This document shows positions 1 through 5,851 of a stretch of 11,593 bases of DNA, piece by piece. The notes beneath the pieces were generated by a model. That model ran no database searches, was not told where the DNA came from, and was given only the letters and a program-made list of their open reading frames with translations. A program made the position numbers and the translations under genes. The DNA is from an uncultured bacterium (GTDB lineage: Bacteria > Oederibacteriota > PGYV01 > CAILUR01), in contig CAILUR010000167.1 of the NCBI GenBank assembly GCA_903837445.1, forward strand, positions 1-11,593. The letters are read 5' to 3'. Within the stretch, counting starts at the first letter, position 1. Each line of letters starts with the position of its first letter.

Positions 1-33
1 AAAGAAAAAAATGAAAATATAGGCGCACAAGAT

Positions 34-1026
34 ATGGGTATGGAAATTAGTGAAGAAAAAAGTTTGCGTCCGAAGAAACTGGATGAGTATATTGGGCAGG
101 AAAAAGTAAAAGAAAAACTTAAAATTCTTATGGAAGCGGCAAAACAAAGAAAAGAACCGATTGAACATATTTTATTTTATGGACCTCCTGGGTTGGGAAA
201 AACCACGCTTGCGCATATAATAGCAAATGAAATGGGAGTAAATTTAAAAGTCACGGCAGGTCCTGTCATAGAAAAAGCAGGAGACTTAGCGGCAATCATA
301 ACTAATCTGGAAGAAAACGATGTACTTTTTATTGATGAAATTCACAGGCTTAATCACGCTGTGGAAGAAATTATGTATCCTGCTATGGAGGACTATGCGC
401 TTGATTTACTGATAGGCAAAGGGCCTTCGGCAAAAACCTTTCGTGTAAATCTACCGAAGTTTACTCTCATTGGAGCGACTACCCGCGCCGGACTTATCAC
501 CTCGCCCTTGCGCGACAGATTTGGCGCCACCTATAGGCTCGATTTTTATGAGCCACAGGAGCTAAAACAAATTCTCACTCGGACAGCACAGGTCTTGGGA
601 GTGGAGGCTGATGGCGAAGGCATAGAAGAAATTGCCCGCCGGTCTCGTGGCACTCCGCGCATAGCCAATCGACTTTTAAAAAGGGTGCGTGATTTTGCAC
701 AGGTCAAAGGGAATGGAAAGATAGATAAAAAATCAGCAATCGCAGCGCTCAAAATGCTCGAAGTGGATGAAATGGGGCTGGATAATATGGATAAAAAAAT
801 ACTGACAACTATTATGAATAAGTTTAAAGGCGGGCCAGTGGGCTTGGATACTATAGCCGTGTCCGTGTCGGAAGAACCGGGCACCATAGAAGATGTACAC
901 GAACCGTTTTTGATACAGATAGGGTTTTTGCAAAGAACTCTTTCTGGAAGAAAAGTAACGCATAAAGCATATGCGCATTTTGGAATTACTCCGGAGAAAA
1001 CAGATGCGCAGGGAAACCTTTGGTAA
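34..1026 (+). CDS. ruvB: RuvB, Holliday junction branch migration ATPase (start may lie left of the window)
   Basis: RuvB is the AAA+ motor that, with RuvA, drives branch migration of Holliday junctions during recombinational repair in the cytoplasm. Counting from the ATG at 34, I see the family entry motif LRPKKLDEYIGQ at residues 11-22, Walker A GPPGLGKT at 50-57, Walker B LFIDEIHR at 98-105, sensor 1 IGATTR at 146-151, the arginine-finger segment SPLRDRFG at 157-164, sensor 2 GTPRIANR at 206-213, and a C-terminal winged-helix region from about 255 that contains GGPVGLDT. The length of 330 residues is normal. The frame is open without a stop to base 1, the ATG at 34 (and the one at 40) has no convincing ribosome binding site, and homologues usually carry a few more residues before the LRP motif, so the true start may be outside the window. 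The stop overlaps the next start. Identity is certain; only the start is open. Confidence 0.97.
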   Translation: MGMEISEEKSLRPKKLDEYIGQEKVKEKLKILMEAAKQRKEPIEHILFYGPPGLGKTTLAHIIANEMGVNLKVTAGPVIEKAGDLAAIITNLEENDVLFIDEIHRLNHAVEEIMYPAMEDYALDLLIGKGPSAKTFRVNLPKFTLIGATTRAGLITSPLRDRFGATYRLDFYEPQELKQILTRTAQVLGVEADGEGIEEIARRSRGTPRIANRLLKRVRDFAQVKGNGKIDKKSAIAALKMLEVDEMGLDNMDKKILTTIMNKFKGGPVGLDTIAVSVSEEPGTIEDVHEPFLIQIGFLQRTLSGRKVTHKAYAHFGITPEKTDAQGNLW

Positions 1027-1484
1027 ACCAAAATAAAGCAACGCGGCTAAGAGTCGCGGCTTTTATTCTTAATTCCAAAAACGAATTGCTTTTGGTAAAA
1101 CACGAAAAAAATGGCAGAAGTTATTGGCTTTTACCAGGCGGCGGAGTGGAGTTTGGGGAAAGCTTAAAACAGGCGCTAAAAAGAGAATTGAAGGAAGAAC
1201 TTTCCATAGAAAAATGTAAACTTGAAAATATAGTTTTTGTGAATGACACCCTCTACCCAGATAAAAGCCGCCATATCTTAAATATCAATTTTAGAGTGAG
1301 GGTGGCGGGGAGCGGAAGTTTTAAAGTAAAACCTGACAGGGTACTTAAAACAGCTGAATTTATTAACAAAGAAAAATTCAAAAAAATACTTTTTTATCCT
1401 GGAATTAAAAAAAATATTATAAAAATGTGGGAAACAAAGTTTATGAAAAATGAAGGATATGTGAGGACTAGTTTTAAACCTTAA
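1020..1484 (+). CDS. Nudix hydrolase, TTG start overlapping ruvB
   Basis: A 154-residue Nudix-fold pyrophosphohydrolase, which hydrolyses a nucleoside diphosphate linked to some other moiety; the substrate cannot be told from sequence. The Nudix box G-x5-E-x7-R-E-L-x-E-E-L-x-I runs from G41 to I63, with E47, R55, E56, E59 and E60 as the metal-binding and catalytic set. It follows the expected strand ending in LLPGGG. There is no ATG ahead of the conserved core. The frame begins at TTG 1020, which lies inside the last codons of ruvB (stop 1024-1026), with AGGG at 1010-1013 six bases upstream, so a TTG start coupled to ruvB translation is the best reading. The C-terminal third is lysine-rich and I do not recognise it. 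Housecleaning or a nucleotide-sugar/ADP-ribose type activity are both possible. Confidence 0.93.
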   Translation: MVNQNKATRLRVAAFILNSKNELLLVKHEKNGRSYWLLPGGGVEFGESLKQALKRELKEELSIEKCKLENIVFVNDTLYPDKSRHILNINFRVRVAGSGSFKVKPDRVLKTAEFINKEKFKKILFYPGIKKNIIKMWETKFMKNEGYVRTSFKP

Positions 1485-1510
1485 AATATGGTAAGTGCGA
1501 AAAGAGAAAA

Positions 1511-2395
1511 ATGAAAAAAAATAAAATATGGTTGGTAGTTTTAGCGCTTTCAGTAGTGTATGTTTTTTGGTCGGGCTATATTGCTATTTCCCTCGCGGTC
1601 AAAACAATTCCCCCTCTCATTATGAACGGCTCACGGTTTGTGGCATCCGGCATGATACTTTTTTTTATTGCTGTCATAAGCGGACAAAAACTGCCCAGTA
1701 AAAAAGAAATAATAAACGCTTCTATAGCGGGGATTCTATTGTTTTTCGGAGGGACAGGGCTTGTGGCTATGGCTATGACTAAAGTTAGTTCCAGCATATC
1801 TGCAATTGCTATTTCCACTGTGCCTGTGTGGGCTGTGCTTATTATAGGGTTTACAGGGAAGTGGCCGAATAAATACGAATGGACAGGAGTTGCGGCAGGA
1901 ATATGTGGGATTGTGTTATTAAATTTTGAAAATGAAATGCAGGCAAATGCAAGCGGCGCAATATTACTTATTTTGGCATCTGTGCTTTGGGCGGGTGGTT
2001 CGGTGGTGGCCGCTACTTTTAAAATGCCAGAAGGAATAATGGGCAACGCTGTGGCAATGCTTGCCGGAGGAATTGTAAATTATATTGCGGCTGTGTTTTT
2101 AGGAGAAAAAATGATAGGTATGCCATCTGCCGCCTCACTCGCTGGAATTTCTTATCTGATTATTTTTAGCGGAGTTATAGGTTTTTCTGCTTACATTTGG
2201 CTTTTTAAAAATACCAGTCCTGCCTTGGCGACAAGTTATGCATATGTAAATCCCATAGGGGCGATTTTGATAGGCGTGGGCGTCGCAGGTGAAAAAATAT
2301 CATATCACGGTTTATTAGCGTTGGTGGCAATTTTAGTGGCTGTGGTTTTGGTCGCGTATGGACAAAAAAAGGGATTTAATAAAAATAAAGTATAG
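1511..2395 (+). CDS. yedA: YedA-like DMT/EamA family transporter
   Basis: A 294-residue inner-membrane protein of the drug/metabolite transporter superfamily, made of two EamA repeats with about ten hydrophobic segments spread over residues 6-283. The layout resembles E. coli YedA closely: an N-terminal helix, then a segment with RFVASGMIL at 42-50, GGTGLVAMAM at 80-89, and in the second half SVLWAGGSV at 157-165, FLGEK at 196-200 and the hallmark SPALATSYAYVNP at 236-248 before the last two helices. Transported substrates of this group are poorly defined (export of metabolites or drugs is assumed). The gene starts 26 bases after the Nudix gene with only a weak purine-rich stretch (AGAG, 1503-1506) as ribosome binding site, and ends in TAG. 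It is probably the last gene of the ruvB-side transcript, because a terminator-like hairpin and a new promoter follow. Confidence 0.9.
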   Translation: MKKNKIWLVVLALSVVYVFWSGYIAISLAVKTIPPLIMNGSRFVASGMILFFIAVISGQKLPSKKEIINASIAGILLFFGGTGLVAMAMTKVSSSISAIAISTVPVWAVLIIGFTGKWPNKYEWTGVAAGICGIVLLNFENEMQANASGAILLILASVLWAGGSVVAATFKMPEGIMGNAVAMLAGGIVNYIAAVFLGEKMIGMPSAASLAGISYLIIFSGVIGFSAYIWLFKNTSPALATSYAYVNPIGAILIGVGVAGEKISYHGLLALVAILVAVVLVAYGQKKGFNKNKV

Positions 2396-2421
2396 TAAGA
2401 ATTCAGGGCTATAAGACTATG

Positions 2422-2450
2422 AAGTTTGTGTTCACAAAACTTTAATTTTC
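2422..2450 (+). terminator. Possible weak Rho-independent terminator after the transporter gene
   Basis: AAGTTT-GTG (2422-2429) can pair with CAC-AAAACTT (2434-2442), leaving one bulged A and a four-base loop. This gives a stem of about eight mostly A-T pairs followed by TTTAATTTTC. The stem is weak and the T-run is interrupted, so this is a candidate only. Its place 27 bases after the transporter stop and before the next promoter fits. Confidence 0.35.
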
Positions 2451-2516
2451 CTATTTTATATGGTATTTATGCTATTTCCTAACTAAAAAGGGGTTTGAAC
2501 TGCGCTTTGTTTTTTA

Positions 2517-2545
2517 TTGTAAAACCCTTATGTTTGTATTATAAT
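2517..2545 (+). promoter_or_regulatory. Sigma70-type promoter of the oxidoreductase operon
   Basis: TTGTAA at 2517-2522 (four of six matches to TTGACA), a spacer of exactly 17 bases and a perfect TATAAT at 2540-2545. Transcription would start near 2552, about 70 bases upstream of the ferredoxin start codon. The spacer contains AACCCTT, which forms an imperfect inverted repeat with AAGGGGTTT at 2488-2496; this could be an operator or chance. It is the only good promoter match I see in this 226-base non-coding gap. Confidence 0.65.
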
Positions 2546-2621
2546 TAATGCGTTAAATTTTAATCCGCATAAAAATACGGGAACAATTGTATTTAATGGT
2601 TGTTTCAGAAGGAAAATAATA

Positions 2622-2849
2622 ATGAGAAAAGGGAAAATTAAAATAGATGAAAACCGCTGTAAAGGGTGCAAGTTGTGCATTCCTGAGTGCAAAGTGGATG
2701 AAATCCGTATGAGTACTAAGTCTAATAAATACGGGTACAATATCGTTGAGTTTAGAGCGGCAAACAGATGTAATGCCTGTACACTTTGCGCTATTGTGTG
2801 CCCAGAAGCGGCTATAGAGGTTTTTGAGTTGCTGGAGGATGACAAATGA
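2622..2849 (+). CDS. korD: 2-oxoacid:ferredoxin oxidoreductase delta subunit (2x[4Fe-4S] ferredoxin)
   Basis: A 75-residue ferredoxin-like protein with two [4Fe-4S] ligand sets: C13-x2-C16-x2-C19-x3-C23 and C50-x2-C53-x2-C56-x3-C60-P. In the four-subunit 2-oxoacid oxidoreductases this subunit passes electrons from the TPP site to soluble ferredoxin. AGAAGGA at 2607-2613 sits eight bases before the ATG and makes the start clear. The stop TGA overlaps the ATG of the alpha subunit (ATGA), which implies coupled synthesis in equal amounts. It is the first gene of the operon. The symbol follows the orthologous subunit family; whether the complex prefers 2-oxoglutarate or branched-chain 2-oxoacids is not settled by this subunit. 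Confidence 0.93.
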   Translation: MRKGKIKIDENRCKGCKLCIPECKVDEIRMSTKSNKYGYNIVEFRAANRCNACTLCAIVCPEAAIEVFELLEDDK

Positions 2850-3901
2850 ACGGAAATGGAACTGTGTTTATAAAAGGAAATCACGCTATTGTGGAAGCGG
2901 CACTTGATGCAGGGTGCAGATTTTATGCGGGATATCCTATCACCCCACAAAATGAAATTCCGGAATATATGTCAAAAAGAATGCCAGAAGAAAAAGGCGT
3001 CTTCATACAGGCTGAAAGCGAGCTTATTTCAATAAATATGGTGTTCGGTGCGGCAACTACTGGTGCGCGTGCTATGACCACTTCTTCCTCACCTGGGATG
3101 TCTTTAATGCAGGAAGGAATATCCTATATGGCAGGAGCGGAGCTACCTGGCGTGCTTGTAAATGTAATGCGCGGTGGACCAGGACTGGGAAATATTTCTC
3201 CTTCACAATCGGATTATTATCAGGCAGTAAAACCAGGGCACGGTGATTTTCATATGATTACTCTGGCACCGTCCAATCTGCAGGAAATGTATGATTATAC
3301 TTTTGATGCTTTTGATCTCGCTGACAAATATAGAAATCCCGTAATGATATTGACGGATGGACTTCTGGGGCAAATGATGGAATCTATGGATATGAAACAT
3401 GATAGAAAACCACTTTATCCAGATGCAAAAAAAGAATGGGCCTTGACTGGCGCTGTCGGTAGAAAAGGGCAGAGAATAGTTTCTCTTTTAATGGATCCGG
3501 GAGTACTTGAGGCACATAATATAAAACTCGGAAAAAAGTGGAAGACCATGATAGAAAATGAAAGAAAATATGAGCTCTTTAATGTAAATGAAGAAACGCA
3601 GTATCTGATAGTGGCATTTGGGTCTATGGCGAGAATTTCAAAAGGCGCTATGAAACTTATGAAGGATTTGAAAATAGGTTTGTTCAGACCCATAACGGTG
3701 TGGCCGTATCCCTACGAGGAATTAAAAAAAGCCGCGGCGGGTGTGAAAAAAGTTTTTGTGTTTGAAATGAATCAAGGGCAGATGTTAGATGATGTAAAAA
3801 TAGGTCTTGAAGGCAGTAAACCTGTGGAGTTTTTTGGACGCGCTGGCGGCGGAGTCCCCATGCCAGAAGAACTTTGTGATTTTATAAATAAAAATAAATA
3901 A
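2846..3901 (+). CDS. vorB: 2-oxoacid:ferredoxin oxidoreductase alpha subunit, VorB/KorA type
   Basis: This 351-residue subunit carries the pyrimidine-binding and transketolase C-terminal domains that complete the active site with the beta subunit. The complex converts a 2-oxoacid plus CoA to acyl-CoA, CO2 and reduced ferredoxin in the cytoplasm. Family signatures are GYPITPQNEI at 29-38, QAESE at 55-59, MTTSSSPGMSLMQEG at 77-91, RGGPG at 109-113, and near the C-terminus RPITVWPYPY followed by EMNQGQM and GRAGGG. The overall wording is closest to proteins named 3-methyl-2-oxobutanoate dehydrogenase subunit VorB (from memory, no search done), but KorA proteins are near relatives, so 2-oxoglutarate remains possible. 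GGAGGA at 2834-2839, six bases before the ATG, supports the start, which overlaps the ferredoxin stop. A 47-base gap with a small hairpin separates it from the beta gene. Confidence 0.95.
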   Translation: MNGNGTVFIKGNHAIVEAALDAGCRFYAGYPITPQNEIPEYMSKRMPEEKGVFIQAESELISINMVFGAATTGARAMTTSSSPGMSLMQEGISYMAGAELPGVLVNVMRGGPGLGNISPSQSDYYQAVKPGHGDFHMITLAPSNLQEMYDYTFDAFDLADKYRNPVMILTDGLLGQMMESMDMKHDRKPLYPDAKKEWALTGAVGRKGQRIVSLLMDPGVLEAHNIKLGKKWKTMIENERKYELFNVNEETQYLIVAFGSMARISKGAMKLMKDLKIGLFRPITVWPYPYEELKKAAAGVKKVFVFEMNQGQMLDDVKIGLEGSKPVEFFGRAGGGVPMPEELCDFINKNK

Positions 3902-3920
3902 GTTTAGTATTTTTTTACCA

Positions 3921-3935
3921 CGCGTGTTTTACGCG
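3921..3935 (+). promoter_or_regulatory. Intercistronic hairpin just before the beta-subunit ribosome binding site
   Basis: CGCGT (3921-3925), loop GTTTT, ACGCG (3931-3935): a perfect five-pair GC-rich stem in an otherwise AT-rich 47-base gap. It ends two bases before the AAGGAG at 3938-3943. No T-run follows, so it is not a classic terminator. An mRNA-processing or translation-tuning role is inference. Confidence 0.4.
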
Positions 3936-3948
3936 AGAAGGAGAAAGT

Positions 3949-4692
3949 ATGAAAGAAAAAGTTTTATACAAAAGACCAGTGGCATTGAGCGAGAAACCTT
4001 TTTCGTATTGTCCTGGGTGTACGCATAGCACTATACATAAACTCATTGCAGAAATAGTGGACGAACTTGGAATCAGAGAAAAAACCATAGGGGTTGCGCC
4101 TGTAGGGTGCGCTGTCTTCGCATATGATTTTTGGAACTTTGATGTGACTGAAGCGGCACACGGCAGAGCGCCTGTGGTGGCAACAGCAATAAAAAGAATT
4201 ATGCCAGAAAAAGTGGTCTTTAGTTATCAGGGCGATGGAGATTTAGCCTCTATAGGAATGGCAGAAATAATTCATACCGCTAACCGTGGAGAAAATCTTA
4301 CAGTGATATTTATTAATAATACAAATTATGGAATGACTGGCGGACAAATGGCGCCGACCACTCTTGCAAAGCAGGTGACCACGACCTCACCTCTTGGAAG
4401 AGATGTGAAGACCAGTGGATATCCTATAAGAATGAGCGAACTTTTGCTACCTTTGCAGGGAGTAAAATATATTGAAAGAGTAAAAGCCACAGATGCCATA
4501 TCGATTATCAGGACAAAAAAAGCTATAAAAAAGGCCTTTATGAATCAAATTACACATGTAGGTTTTTCTTTTATTGAAGTCCTTTCAAATTGTCCCACAA
4601 ACTGGAAAAAAGACCCTGTGGAATCGAACAAGTGGGTAGATGAAACTATGGCAGAGTTTTTTCAAATAGGAAAAATAAAAGATATACAGTAA
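3949..4692 (+). CDS. korB: 2-oxoacid:ferredoxin oxidoreductase beta subunit (TPP-binding)
   Basis: A 247-residue subunit that binds thiamine diphosphate and Mg2+. The cofactor motif starts with GDGD at 95-98 and ends with NN at 123-124, the usual GDG-x(about 25)-NN spacing, and NYGMTGGQMAPTT follows at 126-138. C21-P-G-C24 near the N-terminus, C54 in PVGC and C215 in SNCPT are placed like the four cysteines that hold the proximal [4Fe-4S] cluster in pyruvate:ferredoxin oxidoreductase-type beta chains. AAGGAG at 3938-3943, five bases before the ATG, fixes the start. It pairs with the alpha subunit just upstream to form the catalytic core. Length and motifs are normal and nothing is missing. 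Substrate class is as uncertain as for the alpha subunit. Confidence 0.95.
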   Translation: MKEKVLYKRPVALSEKPFSYCPGCTHSTIHKLIAEIVDELGIREKTIGVAPVGCAVFAYDFWNFDVTEAAHGRAPVVATAIKRIMPEKVVFSYQGDGDLASIGMAEIIHTANRGENLTVIFINNTNYGMTGGQMAPTTLAKQVTTTSPLGRDVKTSGYPIRMSELLLPLQGVKYIERVKATDAISIIRTKKAIKKAFMNQITHVGFSFIEVLSNCPTNWKKDPVESNKWVDETMAEFFQIGKIKDIQ

Positions 4693-4744
4693 TAATATTT
4701 TTTTACTGCAGAAAAAATAAACGCAAAGATTGAACGGAGCTAAA

Positions 4745-5341
4745 ATGAACGAGAATATAATTATAGCGGGTAGTGGAGGACAGGGAGTTTTAACTCTCGG
4801 ACTTTTCTTGGCGCAGGCCGGGTTAAAAGAGGGGAAAAAAGTTACTTGGCTTCCCTCATACGGGGCAGAAAAACGCGGGGGGTTTTCTTTTTGTAGTGTG
4901 GTGATATCGGATGAAGAAATTTTTTCACCCTTGGTGGCGTATCCGGACACCCTGTTGCTTTTTGACCAACGCGCGGCAGAAGCATATAAAAATAGCGTGA
5001 CTGAAAAAACCTTTGTCATAGAAAATACTTCTCTAATAAAAAATGATGTGGTGCTGACAGGCAGAAAAACGCTTATTCCTGCCACAGACATAGCCACCTC
5101 TATGGATTTTGTTAAAGCCGCTAATATAGTTATGGCGGGGGCTTATTTTGGTGCCACTGGAAAGTTTTTACAGACCACTGGAGAACAGGTAATGGGGGAA
5201 ATGTTAAAGGGTAGAAATTCCCATGCGTTTGAAAAAAATCTCAAGGCCTTTTCGGAAGGGATGAAGTTTATAAAAAATCCGGCACTTGTTGCAGGGGTAG
5301 CTTTTATTAAAAATCTGCGGCTACTTAAAAAGAAAAAATGA
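4745..5341 (+). CDS. korC: 2-oxoacid:ferredoxin oxidoreductase gamma subunit
   Basis: The gamma subunit of the complex, 198 residues from ATG 4745. Family marks are the N-terminal Rossmann-like GSGGQGV at 9-15 and YGAEKRGG at 39-46 (usually YGPE-x-RGG), then KAANIVMAGAYFG at 124-136. It contributes the CoA-binding side of the complex in the related enzymes. The same frame can be read from TTG 4730, but GGAG at 4736-4739 lies five bases before ATG 4745 and within the longer version, so the ATG is preferred. Its stop TGA overlaps the ATG of the acetyltransferase gene (ATGA at 5338-5341). A short lysine-rich tail ends the protein. Confidence 0.93.
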   Translation: MNENIIIAGSGGQGVLTLGLFLAQAGLKEGKKVTWLPSYGAEKRGGFSFCSVVISDEEIFSPLVAYPDTLLLFDQRAAEAYKNSVTEKTFVIENTSLIKNDVVLTGRKTLIPATDIATSMDFVKAANIVMAGAYFGATGKFLQTTGEQVMGEMLKGRNSHAFEKNLKAFSEGMKFIKNPALVAGVAFIKNLRLLKKKK

Positions 5342-5793
5342 TTAAACCGAGGAAAGCAAAGACAAAAGATGCAATGTATATACAAGCGCTTTTGAAAAAG
5401 TATAGTGTTGAGGGGGACCTTTTGATAAGGTCTCTTGAAGATATATATCGGAATATTAGAGATTTTTATGTGCTTTCGGACAGCCGAGGGGTGCATGGCG
5501 TAGTGGCCTTGCATGTGTACTGGGAAGATTTGGCTGAGGTGCGTTCTTTTGTGGTGGATAAAAAATACAGGGGAAAAGGGTTGGGAGAAAAACTTGTCGA
5601 AATGACGCTCAAAGAAGCAAAGCACTTGGGCGTAAAAAAAGTTTTTGCACTGACTAAAATACCAGAGTATTTCAAAAAAAAAGGATTTAAAAATACCTTG
5701 CGTAAACACTTGCCACAAAAAATATGGAAAGATTGTTTGGCCTGTCCAAAGTTTACGAACTGTGATGAAACCGCTGTGATTAAAAACATATAA
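5338..5793 (+). CDS. argA: Short GNAT N-acetyltransferase, stand-alone ArgA (N-acetylglutamate synthase) type
   Basis: A 151-residue GNAT-fold protein. The acetyl-CoA pyrophosphate loop R78-x-x-G81-x-G83 lies in YRGKGLGEKL, preceded by the strand segment with ALHVYWEDLAEVRS at 57-70 and followed by FALT and FKKKGF (112-117). The C-terminal C133-x2-C136-x5-C142-D-E signature, in a segment beginning KIWKDC, resembles the short single-domain N-acetylglutamate synthases of anaerobes such as Geobacter, which lack the kinase-like domain of classical ArgA. The proposed reaction is acetyl-CoA plus L-glutamate to N-acetyl-L-glutamate, the first step of arginine synthesis. It has no good ribosome binding site of its own and overlaps the gamma-subunit stop, so it is probably made by coupled translation within the oxidoreductase operon. 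That neighbourhood is unusual for arginine synthesis, so another amino-acid acetyl acceptor is possible. Confidence 0.82.
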   Translation: MIKPRKAKTKDAMYIQALLKKYSVEGDLLIRSLEDIYRNIRDFYVLSDSRGVHGVVALHVYWEDLAEVRSFVVDKKYRGKGLGEKLVEMTLKEAKHLGVKKVFALTKIPEYFKKKGFKNTLRKHLPQKIWKDCLACPKFTNCDETAVIKNI

Positions 5794-5794
5794 A

Positions 5795-5821
5795 GAGAGT
5801 TGAAATACCGGGACTCTCAAC
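5795..5821 (+). promoter_or_regulatory. Inverted repeat in the gap before the giant gene
   Basis: GAGAGT (5795-5800) and ACTCTC (5813-5818) are perfectly complementary around a 12-base loop; GTTGA (5799-5803) and TCAAC (5817-5821) offer an alternative pairing. No T-run follows, so it is not a standard terminator. I find no convincing promoter in this 58-base gap (a TTGAAA at 5800-5805 has no matching -10 box), so readthrough from the operon is possible. Confidence 0.3.
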
Positions 5822-5851
5822 GCCGGAATAAAAGAGGCTTTAGTAAAAATC

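Noticed and set aside
1488..1514. Eight-codon ATG...TGA frame overlapping the transporter start, possible leader peptide
   Set aside because: No ribosome binding site precedes it, and an overlap of this size is easily due to chance; coupling cannot be supported.
4693..4744. Terminator at the T-rich, A-rich segment around TTTTTTACTGCAGAAAAAA
   Set aside because: The T-run precedes the symmetry centre, the CTGCAG core leaves no loop, and the gamma-subunit ribosome binding site follows closely; it looks like plain AT-rich spacer.
4730..4744. TTG start at 4730 for the gamma subunit
   Set aside because: The GGAG at 4736-4739 lies inside this extension and is well spaced for the ATG at 4745, where the family's usual N-terminus begins.
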